NCBI RefSeq assembly: GCF_019904235.1
Contig: NZ_CP063202.1
Span: 310,001-374,000, forward strand
Length of the DNA: 64,000 nucleotides
Reading direction: 5' to 3'
Source: Erythrobacter sp. SCSIO 43205
GTDB lineage: Bacteria; Pseudomonadota; Alphaproteobacteria; Sphingomonadales; Sphingomonadaceae
The notes under the pieces were generated by a model. The model made no database searches. It was not told where the DNA came from and worked only from the letters and a program-made list of their open reading frames with translations. Shown one piece after another: positions 34,795 through 43,948 of this stretch. The first letter of the stretch is position 1. Every line of letters begins with the position of its first letter. A program made the position numbers and the translations under genes.

Positions 34795-37665
34795 TCATGG
34801 TTTCAGAAGGTCCGCGAGCTTGTCAAAAGCGCCGCCTGCGCGTGCTGGCCCAAAATCGGGCTTTTTGGGCCGTTGGTTGCGGTTGTTTGCGCCACGCTTG
34901 GGACCAGAGCCGTGGCCTTTGCCTTTGGGCTTGCCGCCTTTCGCGCCTTTGCCGTGCTGTGGCTTGCCGCCTTTGCCCGGACCCTTTCCTTTGCCGTGGG
35001 GCCTGCGGCGGTTGTCCCGGCGATCATCCGCGCGCTTGGGACGCCAGCTCCAGCTGTCTGGTTGAAGTGGGCCTTGTTCGCCCTCGGCCAGCGGCTTGGG
35101 GCGCTGAACCCGGAAACCCGCACTCCCAAGGAGCCGCCGCGCATTTTCTTCCTCAAGCCCGATGGAAACCGGAAGCGCAAGATCAAGCGCGAACTTTGCG
35201 TTTCTGGGATTGGGGCGCTGTTTCGCTGTCTGTTTGGTGGCTTGGGACTCCGGCGCTTTTCCGGGCGCTTTCTCAGGCGCAGCCTCCGCCGCTGCTTCTT
35301 TAGGAGCCTCAGCCTCGCACGGTTCTTCCTTCGCAGTCTCTGGTCCTGGCGCAGGTTCCGAAGCCGCAGCTTGCACCTCGCCCGCCTTGGCGCGGGTGTC
35401 GAAGGCCGCGCGCAGGATTTTCTCGGCCAGATCGACGCGGATCACCTGAGTGCCCGCCATACGATAACCGGCTGGCACCTGTTTGGTATCGCTCAAAACC
35501 GGGAGCATCGCCTCTTGCAAGGGGCGCTCGTCAAGGCCGAGCGCGTGAAGCAGCTGGCGCGGCGCAGGTTTCAGCAAATCGCGCGCAAAAATATCGAGCG
35601 CGCCAAAAGTGACGCCAAGCTTGCGCAGGAACGGGCGCATTTCCTTAGGGAGGTGCTCAAGACCCGCTTTTTCACGCGCCACAACACCGCGCGCGTCGAT
35701 CAAGGTGACAAGAAGAGCGCGCGCCTGACTGCCTGCATTGGGATCACTCGCCGCTTCAGAGAGCTTACGCAAGGGTTCAAGAGGGACGAGCTTCTCTTGC
35801 AGCCAGCTCAAAAGCCCTGCTTCCAATTTCTCACGTGCCTGATCCGGCACAGCGGAAATTTCGCGCGGGAAAGTGAGGCGCGGCGTCCCGAGATCATCGG
35901 GAATTTCGATCTCGGCAAGCACCATGCCCTGCCACTGGATCTTGCCCGCCTTGATCTCAAGGTCGTCGAGGCCAGCTGCCAGCAATTGCTCGGCGCGCTG
36001 CGACAAAATGCCGGGAAGCGCCTTTTCGCCTGCCGACAAAAGCATTTTCCGGTCCGCAAGCGCTGCCTGCGGGTCCACGGTGAAGCGAAAACCGTCGAGC
36101 CTGCCGATGGTTTCGCCCTCGACACTTACCCGGCCATCGGGTTCGAGCGTTACGGGTAGCGATGCGCCATCTTGCCCCAGAGATTTCATCAAAATTGCAG
36201 TCCTTCGGTTCACAAATCGTTCAGTGAGGCGCGCGTGTAGCGCATCCGATAGCCTTGCTTCCACCCCCCTTGCGCGCGCGGCCATTTCATCGCGGGCCAG
36301 CACCCAGTCAGGACGCTGGCAAATATAGGCCCAGGACCGGATCGCGGCGATGCGCCCTTGCAGCGTGTCGATGTCGCCGCCCGTGCGGTCGAGTTCGGCG
36401 ATGCGCGCGGCGACAAAATCAGCTCCCAGATAGCCCTCGCGCAAATCCTGCCAAAGCCTCGCGACAAAGCGAGAGTGCGGGTCGACGCCCAGTTGGCGGA
36501 AATCCGGGAGAGAACACGCCTCCCAAAAACGCCGCACGCTACCGTGGCCTTTGACGGTGTCAGCAATGGGCTCGCTTGCAAGGCGCTTGAGCACAGCGAG
36601 GTCAATCGCCTCTGGGGCTGCTTTCAAGACATCATCTTGAGGCTTTGCTTCAAGATCGCCGATCAGCACATCAAGCGTTGCAAAACGCGGCTCGGCCTCG
36701 CGCCAGAAGAGCTTGGTGAGAGGCGCAAATTTGTGCTCCTCAATCGCGTAGATCTCTTCCTCGGTAAACTCGAGCGGCGCGCCTGAGCGGCTGCCTCCAC
36801 CCGTCAGCACGCCGAATGTGCCATCAGTCTGGTGGCGGCCTGCGCGCCCGGCGATCTGCGCCATTTCAGACGGGGTCAGACGACGTTTTCTTTGCCCGTC
36901 AAACTTGGTGAGCGCGGCAAAAGCCACATGGTGAAGATCGAGGTTGAGCCCCATGCCGATTGCGTCTGTCGCAACGATGTAATCAACCTCGCCGTTCTGG
37001 AAGAGCTCAACCTGTTTGTTGCGCGTTTCAGGCGACAGAGCGCCCATGACGACCGCCGCACCCCCACGAAAGCGCCTCAATGCCTCGGCCATGGCGTAAA
37101 CCTGCTCGGTCGAGAAGGCGACCACCGCACTTCGAGGGGGCAGGCGCGAGAGCTTACATTCGCCTGCGTGGCTCAAGGTGGAAAAACGCGGGCGTTCGAC
37201 CATTTCTGCGCCGGGGATCAGCCTTTTGACGATCGGTTCGAGCGTGGCTGAACCCAGGATCATCGTCTCCTCGCGCCCGCGTGCGTGCATCAGCCGGTCG
37301 GTGAAGATGTGGCCGCGTTCCGGGTCTGCGCCGATCTGCGCTTCGTCGATGGCGACAAAGGCGTGGGGGCCATCCTTGCCCATGCCCAAGCGCTCCATAG
37401 CCTCCATCGTACAGCAGAAATAGCGCGCGCCCGCAGGCTCGATCCGCTGCTCGCCGGTGATAAGCGCCACTGCATCGTCACCCTTGATCGCGCGCACCCG
37501 GTCATAGACTTCGCGCGCAAGCAAGCGCAGCGGAAAGCCCATCATGCCGGAGGAATGCGCGCACATCCGCTCAATTGCGAGATGCGTCTTGCCCGTATTG
37601 GTGGGGCCCAGAACGGCGCGCACGCGGCTGTCGGTGACGGGTCTTGAGGGGATTTGCGAGGTCAC
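34795..37665 (-). CDS. SUV3-like DEAD/H-type RNA helicase with basic C-terminal tail
   Basis: 956 residues from GTG 37665 (VTSQIPSRPVTDS); the frame continues upstream but into the leader of the divergent gene. Seen: Walker A LGPTNTGKTHLAIER, DEAQ box VAIDEAQIGADPE, motif GSATLEP, FSTEQVYAMAE, VATDAIGMGLNLDLHH and QIAGRAGRH, the SUV3/MgpS order. The C-terminal 200 residues turn into a Glu/Ala-rich stretch (EEPCEAEAPKEAAAE) and then a Gly/Lys/Arg-rich tail that could hold RNA. Probably acts on structured RNA in the cytosol. Operon with the S4 protein. Confidence 0.88.
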   Translation of the reverse strand: MTSQIPSRPVTDSRVRAVLGPTNTGKTHLAIERMCAHSSGMMGFPLRLLAREVYDRVRAIKGDDAVALITGEQRIEPAGARYFCCTMEAMERLGMGKDGPHAFVAIDEAQIGADPERGHIFTDRLMHARGREETMILGSATLEPIVKRLIPGAEMVERPRFSTLSHAGECKLSRLPPRSAVVAFSTEQVYAMAEALRRFRGGAAVVMGALSPETRNKQVELFQNGEVDYIVATDAIGMGLNLDLHHVAFAALTKFDGQRKRRLTPSEMAQIAGRAGRHQTDGTFGVLTGGGSRSGAPLEFTEEEIYAIEEHKFAPLTKLFWREAEPRFATLDVLIGDLEAKPQDDVLKAAPEAIDLAVLKRLASEPIADTVKGHGSVRRFWEACSLPDFRQLGVDPHSRFVARLWQDLREGYLGADFVAARIAELDRTGGDIDTLQGRIAAIRSWAYICQRPDWVLARDEMAARARGVEARLSDALHARLTERFVNRRTAILMKSLGQDGASLPVTLEPDGRVSVEGETIGRLDGFRFTVDPQAALADRKMLLSAGEKALPGILSQRAEQLLAAGLDDLEIKAGKIQWQGMVLAEIEIPDDLGTPRLTFPREISAVPDQAREKLEAGLLSWLQEKLVPLEPLRKLSEAASDPNAGSQARALLVTLIDARGVVAREKAGLEHLPKEMRPFLRKLGVTFGALDIFARDLLKPAPRQLLHALGLDERPLQEAMLPVLSDTKQVPAGYRMAGTQVIRVDLAEKILRAAFDTRAKAGEVQAAASEPAPGPETAKEEPCEAEAPKEAAAEAAPEKAPGKAPESQATKQTAKQRPNPRNAKFALDLALPVSIGLEEENARRLLGSAGFRVQRPKPLAEGEQGPLQPDSWSWRPKRADDRRDNRRRPHGKGKGPGKGGKPQHGKGAKGGKPKGKGHGSGPKRGANNRNQRPKKPDFGPARAGGAFDKLADLLKP

Positions 37666-37787
37666 AAGGTGAATCTGTGTCAAACGATAGGCCAAGGGGC
37701 AATGCCTGATAGTGGATTCACACCCAACAAAGTCTGGCGAGCCTAAGGGAAACGCCTTAACGCAGCCGCACAACCTTTGGCCGCGTG

Positions 37788-37806
37788 TTAAGTTTACATT
37801 TACCAT
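37788..37806 (+). promoter_or_regulatory. CtrA-like motif before the M23 gene
   Basis: TTAA, seven bases, then TTTACCAT: one mismatch from TTAA-N7-TTAACCAT. It covers the ATG at 37805, which argues that the coding start is further on. Confidence 0.35.
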
Positions 37807-37873
37807 GTTTCGCCATGGAAGAAGAGCACCGGTCCAATGTGTTGATGGGGATGGGTGCAAAGGAAGAGTTGAT

Positions 37874-39619
37874 TTGGATCACACAAGCGACATTCCTTCA
37901 GGTGCGCCAGACGATGGCTCGCCCGACGACGAGCGCGGCGTTGACGATTCCAGCGCTGGCTCTGGCGCGCGCAGGCACGCCTCTTTTCCCAAGCAAATAG
38001 ACGAACAAACCGCCCGCGAGTTTGCCCCTTATCTTGTCAATTCCATGAAGGCCGCGCCGCCCAAGGGTACGCGCAAGGTCAAACGACAGGTGCTTTCGCG
38101 CGTGCACGGCTGGGGTGCGCGCTACGACGAATGGAAGCTGAGTGTCAGCAATCGTCTTGCCGATTATGACCTCGTGCCCGATCTGGCCGAGGATATCGGT
38201 TCGCGCCGGTGGCTTCGGGGCTTTGCGACAATGGTGGTTCTTGGTGCCCTTGCGCTTGCCTTTTGGCCCAGTTTTACGCCGCTGCAAGCCCGTTCAGCCA
38301 TCCCAGAGGGTGAGGAAATCCGCGACGAGTTTCGCAGCCAGATGATCCTGCCCCTGGCGCTTGGCGCAGACAGCGGTCGGCGCATGGGGCCAACATCTGC
38401 TGTCATCCCGCTCGAAAGCGCGCCTGAACGCCCGCAAATCGAGCTGGTCGCAACTTTGGCCACAGGCGACAGTTTCGACTCCATGCTGCGCCGTGCCGGA
38501 GTTTCAGCCACCGACATCGGCAGGGTCAGCGCTCTGATCGGTGATGCCATGCCTTTGTCCGAGATAGAGCCGGGCACAAAGATGGACATTGTTCTGGGAA
38601 GGCGTCCGGCAGAAGGTGCAGCTCGCCCGCTTGATGCACTTTCTTTTCGCGCGCGCTTTGATCTGGAGCTTGCGATCAAGCGCGCAGGGTCCGATCTGGA
38701 AACCGCACAGCCGGGCGATCTGACGCTGGTGCGCAATTTTATTCGGGTCGACGACACCCCCTTGCGCGTACGCGGCAAGGTCGGCTCAAGCCTTTACCGC
38801 TCAATGCGCTCGGCCGGCGTTCCAGCGAGCGCTGCGCAGGACTATCTCAAGGCACTTGGCGATCATGTCGAACTTGAACGCGAAGTGCGTTCTTCAGACG
38901 AATTCGACATCATCATAGCCTATCGCCGCGCTGCCACGGGCGAACGTCAAGCGGGCAAACTGCTCTATGCCGGGATTGACCGGGGCGGCGAGCCCAAGAC
39001 GCAGCTTATGCGTTGGGGCAGCGAGGGGCGCTTTTACGAAGCATCAGGCGTTGGTGAACAGCGCCGCGGGCTTGTCTCGCCTGTGCCGGGTGCCGTTTCC
39101 TCGCGGTTTGGAATGCGCCGCCACCCGATTTTGGGCATCAGACGCCTTCACGCAGGACAGGATTATCGCGCAAGCTACGGCACACCGATTGTTGCCGTGA
39201 CCGACGGCACAGTCGTTTCGGCCGGGCGCGCTGGCGGCTGTGGCAACACGGTGAAGCTGCGCCATGGTGGCGGGCTTGAGACGCGCTATTGTCATATGAG
39301 CCGCATGGCCGTGCGCCGGGGTCAACAGGTGCGGCGGGGTCAGGTGATCGGCTATGTCGGATCAACCGGCCTGTCGACTGGCCCGCACCTTCACTATGAA
39401 ATGTATCGCAATGGCCGCGTAATTAACCCGGCCAGCGTCAATTATGTGACGCGAGCGGTTTTGGAGGGCACAGAGCTTCTCGATTTCAAACGGCAATTGA
39501 TCGAGCTTAAGAACATCGAACCCGGTGCGGCTTTGGCTGATCTTGAACCCTTGCCCAGCGAGATTGAAGAGCCCACCCGCGAAATTGAGAAGATCGCCGC
39601 GCCCATGACCGCCGACTAG
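37874..39619 (+). CDS. M23 (LytM) metallopeptidase, membrane-anchored
   Basis: 581 residues from TTG 37874, chosen because AGGAAGAG ends 5 nt before it; ATG 37805 (604 aa) is the alternative but overlaps a CtrA-like motif and adds a stretch unlike protein. One membrane span lies at GFATMVVLGALALAFW (about residue 145); the rest is periplasmic. The LytM domain is intact: HAGQDYRASYGTP and GPHLHYEMYRNG supply the zinc ligands. Likely cuts peptide cross-links in peptidoglycan. Confidence 0.85.
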   Translation: MDHTSDIPSGAPDDGSPDDERGVDDSSAGSGARRHASFPKQIDEQTAREFAPYLVNSMKAAPPKGTRKVKRQVLSRVHGWGARYDEWKLSVSNRLADYDLVPDLAEDIGSRRWLRGFATMVVLGALALAFWPSFTPLQARSAIPEGEEIRDEFRSQMILPLALGADSGRRMGPTSAVIPLESAPERPQIELVATLATGDSFDSMLRRAGVSATDIGRVSALIGDAMPLSEIEPGTKMDIVLGRRPAEGAARPLDALSFRARFDLELAIKRAGSDLETAQPGDLTLVRNFIRVDDTPLRVRGKVGSSLYRSMRSAGVPASAAQDYLKALGDHVELEREVRSSDEFDIIIAYRRAATGERQAGKLLYAGIDRGGEPKTQLMRWGSEGRFYEASGVGEQRRGLVSPVPGAVSSRFGMRRHPILGIRRLHAGQDYRASYGTPIVAVTDGTVVSAGRAGGCGNTVKLRHGGGLETRYCHMSRMAVRRGQQVRRGQVIGYVGSTGLSTGPHLHYEMYRNGRVINPASVNYVTRAVLEGTELLDFKRQLIELKNIEPGAALADLEPLPSEIEEPTREIEKIAAPMTAD

Positions 39620-39687
39620 CCGCAGCTTGACACAAGCTATTGTCAGTCTGCGTTGATTGCTCTGGCGATTTGGGGCACACCCGCTTC

Positions 39688-40683
39688 ATGACAGCCAGCT
39701 ATCCCAACACTCGCCTTCGTCGCACTCGTGCAAGCGGATGGAGCCGCGCGCTTCATCGCGAAACATTGATCACGCCCGCTGATCTGATCTGGCCGATGTT
39801 TGTGACTGAGGGAGAGGGGGTTGAAGATCCGATCCAATCACTTCCCGGCGTGTCGCGCTGGTCGGTCGATGGCATCGTCAAACAGGCGAAAGAGGCAGTG
39901 TCGCTGGGCATTCCGGTGGTCGCGCTGTTTCCCAATACGCAGGCCGACCGCCGGTCGGATGACGGGGCCGAAGCGCACAATCCCGACAACCTCATGTGCC
40001 GCGCTATCCGCGCGATCAAGGATGCGTGCGGGGAGGACATCGGCGTTCTCACCGACGTCGCTCTCGACCCCTACACCAGCCACGGACAGGATGGGCTGCT
40101 CGATGACAAGGGCTATGTCACCAATGATGACACTGTGGCCGCTCTGGTCGATCAGGCATTGAATCAGGCGGCAGCAGGCGCAGACATCATCGCGCCATCG
40201 GATATGATGGACGGACGCGTCCACGCGATCCGCATGGCGCTTGAAATGAACGGCCATCCCAATATCCAGATCATGAGCTATGCCGCCAAATATGCGAGCG
40301 CCTTTTACGGACCTTTCCGCGATGCGGTGGGGTCAAGCGGCGTGCTGAAAGGCGACAAGAAAACCTATCAGATGGACCCGGCCAACGGTGATGAGGCCTT
40401 GCGCGAAGTCGAATTGGACATTGCCGAAGGCGCAGACAGCGTGATGGTGAAGCCCGGCCTTGCCTATCTCGACATCATCTACCGCGTGCGTCAGGCATTC
40501 GGTGTGCCCGTATTCGCCTATCAGGTGAGCGGCGAATACGCGATGCTTGAGGCTGCGCAGAGCGTGGGCGCGGGCGACCGCGATGCCTTGTTGATGGAAA
40601 AGCTGATGGCTTTCAAACGCGCCGGGGTGAGCGGGGTTTTGACCTATCACGCGCCAGTGGCTGCGCGCATCCTCAATGGCTGA
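39688..40683 (+). CDS. hemB: Porphobilinogen synthase (delta-aminolevulinate dehydratase)
   Basis: 331 residues from ATG 39688 (MTASYPNTRLRRTR). Schiff-base lysines lie in SYAAKYASAFYGPF and VMVKPGLAYLDI; DIIAPSDMMDGRV is the conserved core. The metal site reads DVALDPYTSHGQDG, i.e. aspartates where zinc enzymes have cysteines, the Mg/K-type of many bacteria. Catalyses formation of porphobilinogen in haem and, if present, chlorophyll synthesis. Its stop overlaps the following GNAT gene. Confidence 0.96.
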   Translation: MTASYPNTRLRRTRASGWSRALHRETLITPADLIWPMFVTEGEGVEDPIQSLPGVSRWSVDGIVKQAKEAVSLGIPVVALFPNTQADRRSDDGAEAHNPDNLMCRAIRAIKDACGEDIGVLTDVALDPYTSHGQDGLLDDKGYVTNDDTVAALVDQALNQAAAGADIIAPSDMMDGRVHAIRMALEMNGHPNIQIMSYAAKYASAFYGPFRDAVGSSGVLKGDKKTYQMDPANGDEALREVELDIAEGADSVMVKPGLAYLDIIYRVRQAFGVPVFAYQVSGEYAMLEAAQSVGAGDRDALLMEKLMAFKRAGVSGVLTYHAPVAARILNG

Positions 40684-41230
40684 GCCTTTCTCTCACGAAA
40701 CCGACCGTCTGATCCTTCGCGATTGGCGCGAAGAGGATTGGGCGCCTTTCTGGGAGGCCACCAACACGCCTGCGGTCATGCGTTGGCTTGGCGGGGTATT
40801 GGATGAGGAAGGGATGAAGGGTGCACGCTCGCGCCTCGAAACTTACGCGCGAGAGCACGGCCACACCTTTTGGGTGGTGGAGCGCAAGGAAGTTGGCGAA
40901 ATCCTCGGTTTTTGCGGCCTTAAACGTTCCAATCAAGCCGGCGGACCCATGGGCGAATATGAAGTCGGCTGGCGACTTCGCGAAAGCGCATGGGGCAAAG
41001 GCTTTGCAAAAGAGGCAGCCATCGCGAGCCTCAGTATCGGGTTCGAACAGTTCGACGCGCCTCAAATCCTTGCCTTCACGGTTGAGCCAAACACGGCAAG
41101 CTGGGGTTTGATGAAACGCTTGGGGATGCAGCGGCGTGAATCCCTCGATTTTGAAAACAGCGATTTTGGTGCCGATAGGATTATCGTTTATGGCATAACC
41201 CGCGAGCAATGGGCGGCTTCGCTTGCCTGA
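40676..41230 (+). CDS. GNAT N-acetyltransferase, RimJ/RimL type (first of a tandem pair)
   Basis: 184 residues. ETDRLILRDWREEDWAPFW is the typical Acetyltransf_3 start; GEYEVGWRLRESAWGKGFAKEA is the acetyl-CoA-binding motif A and VEPNTASWGLMKRLGMQ motif B. Substrate unknown (protein N-terminus or antibiotic-like amine). Overlaps hemB by 8 nt and the next GNAT by 8 nt. Confidence 0.85.
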   Translation: MAEPFSHETDRLILRDWREEDWAPFWEATNTPAVMRWLGGVLDEEGMKGARSRLETYAREHGHTFWVVERKEVGEILGFCGLKRSNQAGGPMGEYEVGWRLRESAWGKGFAKEAAIASLSIGFEQFDAPQILAFTVEPNTASWGLMKRLGMQRRESLDFENSDFGADRIIVYGITREQWAASLA

Positions 41231-41783
41231 TATCGTTCTGGAAACTGACCGCCTTATCCTTCGCACCATTGATGAAGGTGATGTGAGGCTTCAGCACGAA
41301 ACGCTGAACACCCCTGCGGTGATGGAGCATTTGGGCGGCGTCAAAGAACTGCACGAGATCGAAGCCAAACACGCCAAGAACATGGCGCTTTATGCGCAAG
41401 AAGGCTTTTCCTTCCTTTTCGGCATCGAAAAAGCCACTGGTGAACTTGTCGCGCATACTGGCATCAAACGAGTTGACCTCGAAGGTGCGCCTAATACTGG
41501 CGACCATGAGATCGGCTGGCTTATTCGCGAGGACCGCTGGCGCCGCGGCTATGCGATGGAGGCGGTGAGTGCGGTGATCGATTGGGCCTTTGGTGGCCGC
41601 GTTGGCGCTCCCCATGTGGTTGCAATCACTAGCCCGTCTAATGTCGGCAGTTGGAAACTGATGGAGAAGCTGGCTATGGAGCGGCGCGAGGACCTCGACT
41701 TTGTCGGGCCGAATGCCGAGATTGATGGCGGCAAAATCATCCAATATTCGCTTACAAAAACACAGTGGGAGCGATCACAATGA
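41223..41783 (+). CDS. GNAT N-acetyltransferase, RimJ/RimL type (second of a tandem pair)
   Basis: 186 residues starting at TTG 41223, overlapping the stop of the first GNAT. Same family: LETDRLILRTIDEGD, DHEIGWLIREDRWRRGYAMEA and SPSNVGSWKLMEKLAME. It resembles its neighbour along its whole length, so a tandem duplication is likely, though divergence is large. Its stop overlaps the gamma carbonic anhydrase start by ATGA. Confidence 0.82.
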   Translation: MPDIVLETDRLILRTIDEGDVRLQHETLNTPAVMEHLGGVKELHEIEAKHAKNMALYAQEGFSFLFGIEKATGELVAHTGIKRVDLEGAPNTGDHEIGWLIREDRWRRGYAMEAVSAVIDWAFGGRVGAPHVVAITSPSNVGSWKLMEKLAMERREDLDFVGPNAEIDGGKIIQYSLTKTQWERSQ

Positions 41784-42346
41784 GCAGTTATCCGGGCGTG
41801 AACATCATTCCGATGCACGGCAAGACACCCAAGATCCACGAAACCGCCTTTATCGCGCCCGGTTGCACGATCATCGGCGATGTTGAAATCGGGGCAGAAA
41901 GCTCAATCTGGTACAACTGCGTCCTTCGCGCCGATGTTTTCAAAATCCGCATTGGAGAGCGCACCAATGTGCAGGACGGCTCTGTTCTCCATTGTGACCC
42001 ACCGCGACCCGGAGATGATGAAGGCTCACCGCTAATTATCGGCAATGACGTGCTGATCGGTCATATGGCGATGGTTCATGGCTGCATCATCCATGACCGC
42101 GGCTTCGTTGGCCTCGGCGCGATTGCGATGAACAAATCGGTGATCGGCTCAGACGCCATGCTGGGCGCAGGAGCCATGCTGACCGAGCGCAAGGTCATGG
42201 GCGAGCGCGAGCTTTGGGCAGGGCGTCCTGCGAAAAAGCTCAAAGACCTCGACGACGCGGCGATTGCCGGGATGCGCATGGGCGTTGCGCATTACGCAGA
42301 AAATGCAAAACACCATGCGGAGGCGGTCGATAAGGCGCTCGGCTAA
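41780..42346 (+). CDS. Gamma-class carbonic anhydrase-family protein
   Basis: 188 residues from ATG 41780. Left-handed beta-helix hexapeptide repeats run from residue 25 to 140 (GCTIIGDVEIGAESSIWYN onward). The His ligands expected for the metal are in SVLHCDPP and MAMVHGCIIH. Family members hydrate CO2 or serve as acetyltransferase-like scaffolds; activity is not proven by sequence. Last gene of the hemB-GNAT-GNAT run. Confidence 0.88.
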   Translation: MSSYPGVNIIPMHGKTPKIHETAFIAPGCTIIGDVEIGAESSIWYNCVLRADVFKIRIGERTNVQDGSVLHCDPPRPGDDEGSPLIIGNDVLIGHMAMVHGCIIHDRGFVGLGAIAMNKSVIGSDAMLGAGAMLTERKVMGERELWAGRPAKKLKDLDDAAIAGMRMGVAHYAENAKHHAEAVDKALG

Positions 42347-42352
42347 GCCAGC

Positions 42353-43948
42353 TTAATCGCGGATCAGCGATTGCAGCGTTTCCAATCGGTCGGCCTCATG
42401 CACCGGCTTGTCCCAGCGGATGCGGTGGATGCGCGGGAAACGCATGGCGAGGCCGGACTTATGGCGCTTGCTTGAGTGCACGCTGTCGAAGGCAACTTCG
42501 AAAACCAGAGTGCGCTCAACTTCGCGCACGGGGCCAAAGCGGTTGAGGGTCGTTTGTCGCACGAGTTTATCGAGTTTCTTCAATTCTGCATCGGTGAAGC
42601 CGGAATAGGCCTTTCCTACGGGCAAAAGCTCTGCGCCTGCATCGGGATCACCATTCCAGCATCCGAAAGTGTAGTCCGAATAGAAGCTTGACCGTTTACC
42701 GCTGCCGCGCTGCGCATACATCAGAACACAATCGATCAGCAGCGGATCGCGCTTCCATTTGTACCAAAGGCCGACCTTGCGGCCTGCGATGTACGCGCTG
42801 TCGCGGCGTTTGAGCATCAATCCCTCAATCGCATCTTCTCGTGCGCCTTCGCGGATTTCAGCAAGGTGATCGAAATCGCGCGCCTCAACGATGCTTGAGA
42901 GGTCAAAATGGGAAGAGGGCAGACGCTCCATCAGCGATTCCAAGGATTGGCGGCGCTGTTCCCATGGATTTTCGCGCAGATCTTCGCCTTCAACGATCAA
43001 AGCGTCGTAGAGGCGGACAAAAGCAGGCGCTTGGCTGAGCATTTTCTTGGAGACTGTTTTACGACCCAAACGCTGTTGCAGCGCGTTGAAACTTGCAGCG
43101 CCCCCTTCTTCGCCGCCCTGAACCGAGCCGCGAACCATCAATTCGCCGTCCAGCACCGCATCCATTGGCAAAACGTCGAGCAATTCGGGGAAAGAGGCCG
43201 AAATATCATCGCCAGAGCGTGAATAGAGCCGCGTTTCATCCGCAACGCGCACCAATTGCACGCGGATACCGTCCCACTTCCATTCGGCTGCGTAATCTTT
43301 GAGATCGACGCGAAGCTCCTCAAGCGGGTGAGCGAGCATAAAGGGTCTGAACATCGGGCGATTGGAAACGTCGGGCGGGTCCGCGCCCTGGGCTGCCCAT
43401 TGGAACAGCTCGGTATAGGGCGGTGCAAGCGCGTGCCAATATTCTTCGACCTCTTCCACATTGACGTCAAACGCCAGCGCGAAGGCGGTCTTCGCAAGCC
43501 TCGCCGATACGCCAACGCGCATCCCGCCCGTCGCCAATTTGATGAGGGCAAACCGCCCGTTGGCGTCAAGACGGTCCAATAGTTTTGGTAGTTCTTTGGG
43601 CGCAGTATTGCGATTGAAGCTGGACAGAAGCCCGACCACTTCATCAACGCTCGGCGGGTTCTCATCCGGTTCGACACCTTGAGGCCAAAGCAGGCTCGCT
43701 GTCTCTGCGGTGTCTCCTACAAAATCGCGGCTAAGGGTCCACAAAACCGGGTCCACGCGGTCTTTCATCAAATTGCGAATGGTCGACGCTTTGACGCCAG
43801 AAAAATCCAGTTCGCCCGTGAGTGCGCCCAACGCCCAGCCGCGATCCGGATCAGGTGTCTCACGCAGATAATCCGCGATGAGCGCCAGCTTGCGGTTGCG
43901 GCTGGTCGTGTAAACGAGACGGTCGAGGAGAGTGGAGAAAGCCTTCAT
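42353..43948 (-). CDS. ATP-dependent DNA ligase (repair type)
   Basis: 531 residues from ATG 43948 (MKAFSTLLDRLVYTTSRN), overlapping the exonuclease stop by ATGA. An N-terminal DNA-binding domain is followed by the nucleotidyltransferase domain with the lysine motif AEWKWDGIRVQLVR (about residue 227), DGELMV, EGLMLKRRD and LWYKWKRDP; a C-terminal OB fold ends with MRFPRIHRIRWDK. This is the ligase of the ligase-associated repair cluster; only its exonuclease partner lies beside it here. Confidence 0.92.
   Translation of the reverse strand: MKAFSTLLDRLVYTTSRNRKLALIADYLRETPDPDRGWALGALTGELDFSGVKASTIRNLMKDRVDPVLWTLSRDFVGDTAETASLLWPQGVEPDENPPSVDEVVGLLSSFNRNTAPKELPKLLDRLDANGRFALIKLATGGMRVGVSARLAKTAFALAFDVNVEEVEEYWHALAPPYTELFQWAAQGADPPDVSNRPMFRPFMLAHPLEELRVDLKDYAAEWKWDGIRVQLVRVADETRLYSRSGDDISASFPELLDVLPMDAVLDGELMVRGSVQGGEEGGAASFNALQQRLGRKTVSKKMLSQAPAFVRLYDALIVEGEDLRENPWEQRRQSLESLMERLPSSHFDLSSIVEARDFDHLAEIREGAREDAIEGLMLKRRDSAYIAGRKVGLWYKWKRDPLLIDCVLMYAQRGSGKRSSFYSDYTFGCWNGDPDAGAELLPVGKAYSGFTDAELKKLDKLVRQTTLNRFGPVREVERTLVFEVAFDSVHSSKRHKSGLAMRFPRIHRIRWDKPVHEADRLETLQSLIRD

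Noticed and set aside
34873..36159. 428-aa open frame on the plus strand opposite the SUV3-like helicase
   Set aside because: High-GC antisense shadow; composition (Arg, Leu, Phe) and absence of motifs contrast with the clear helicase on the other strand.
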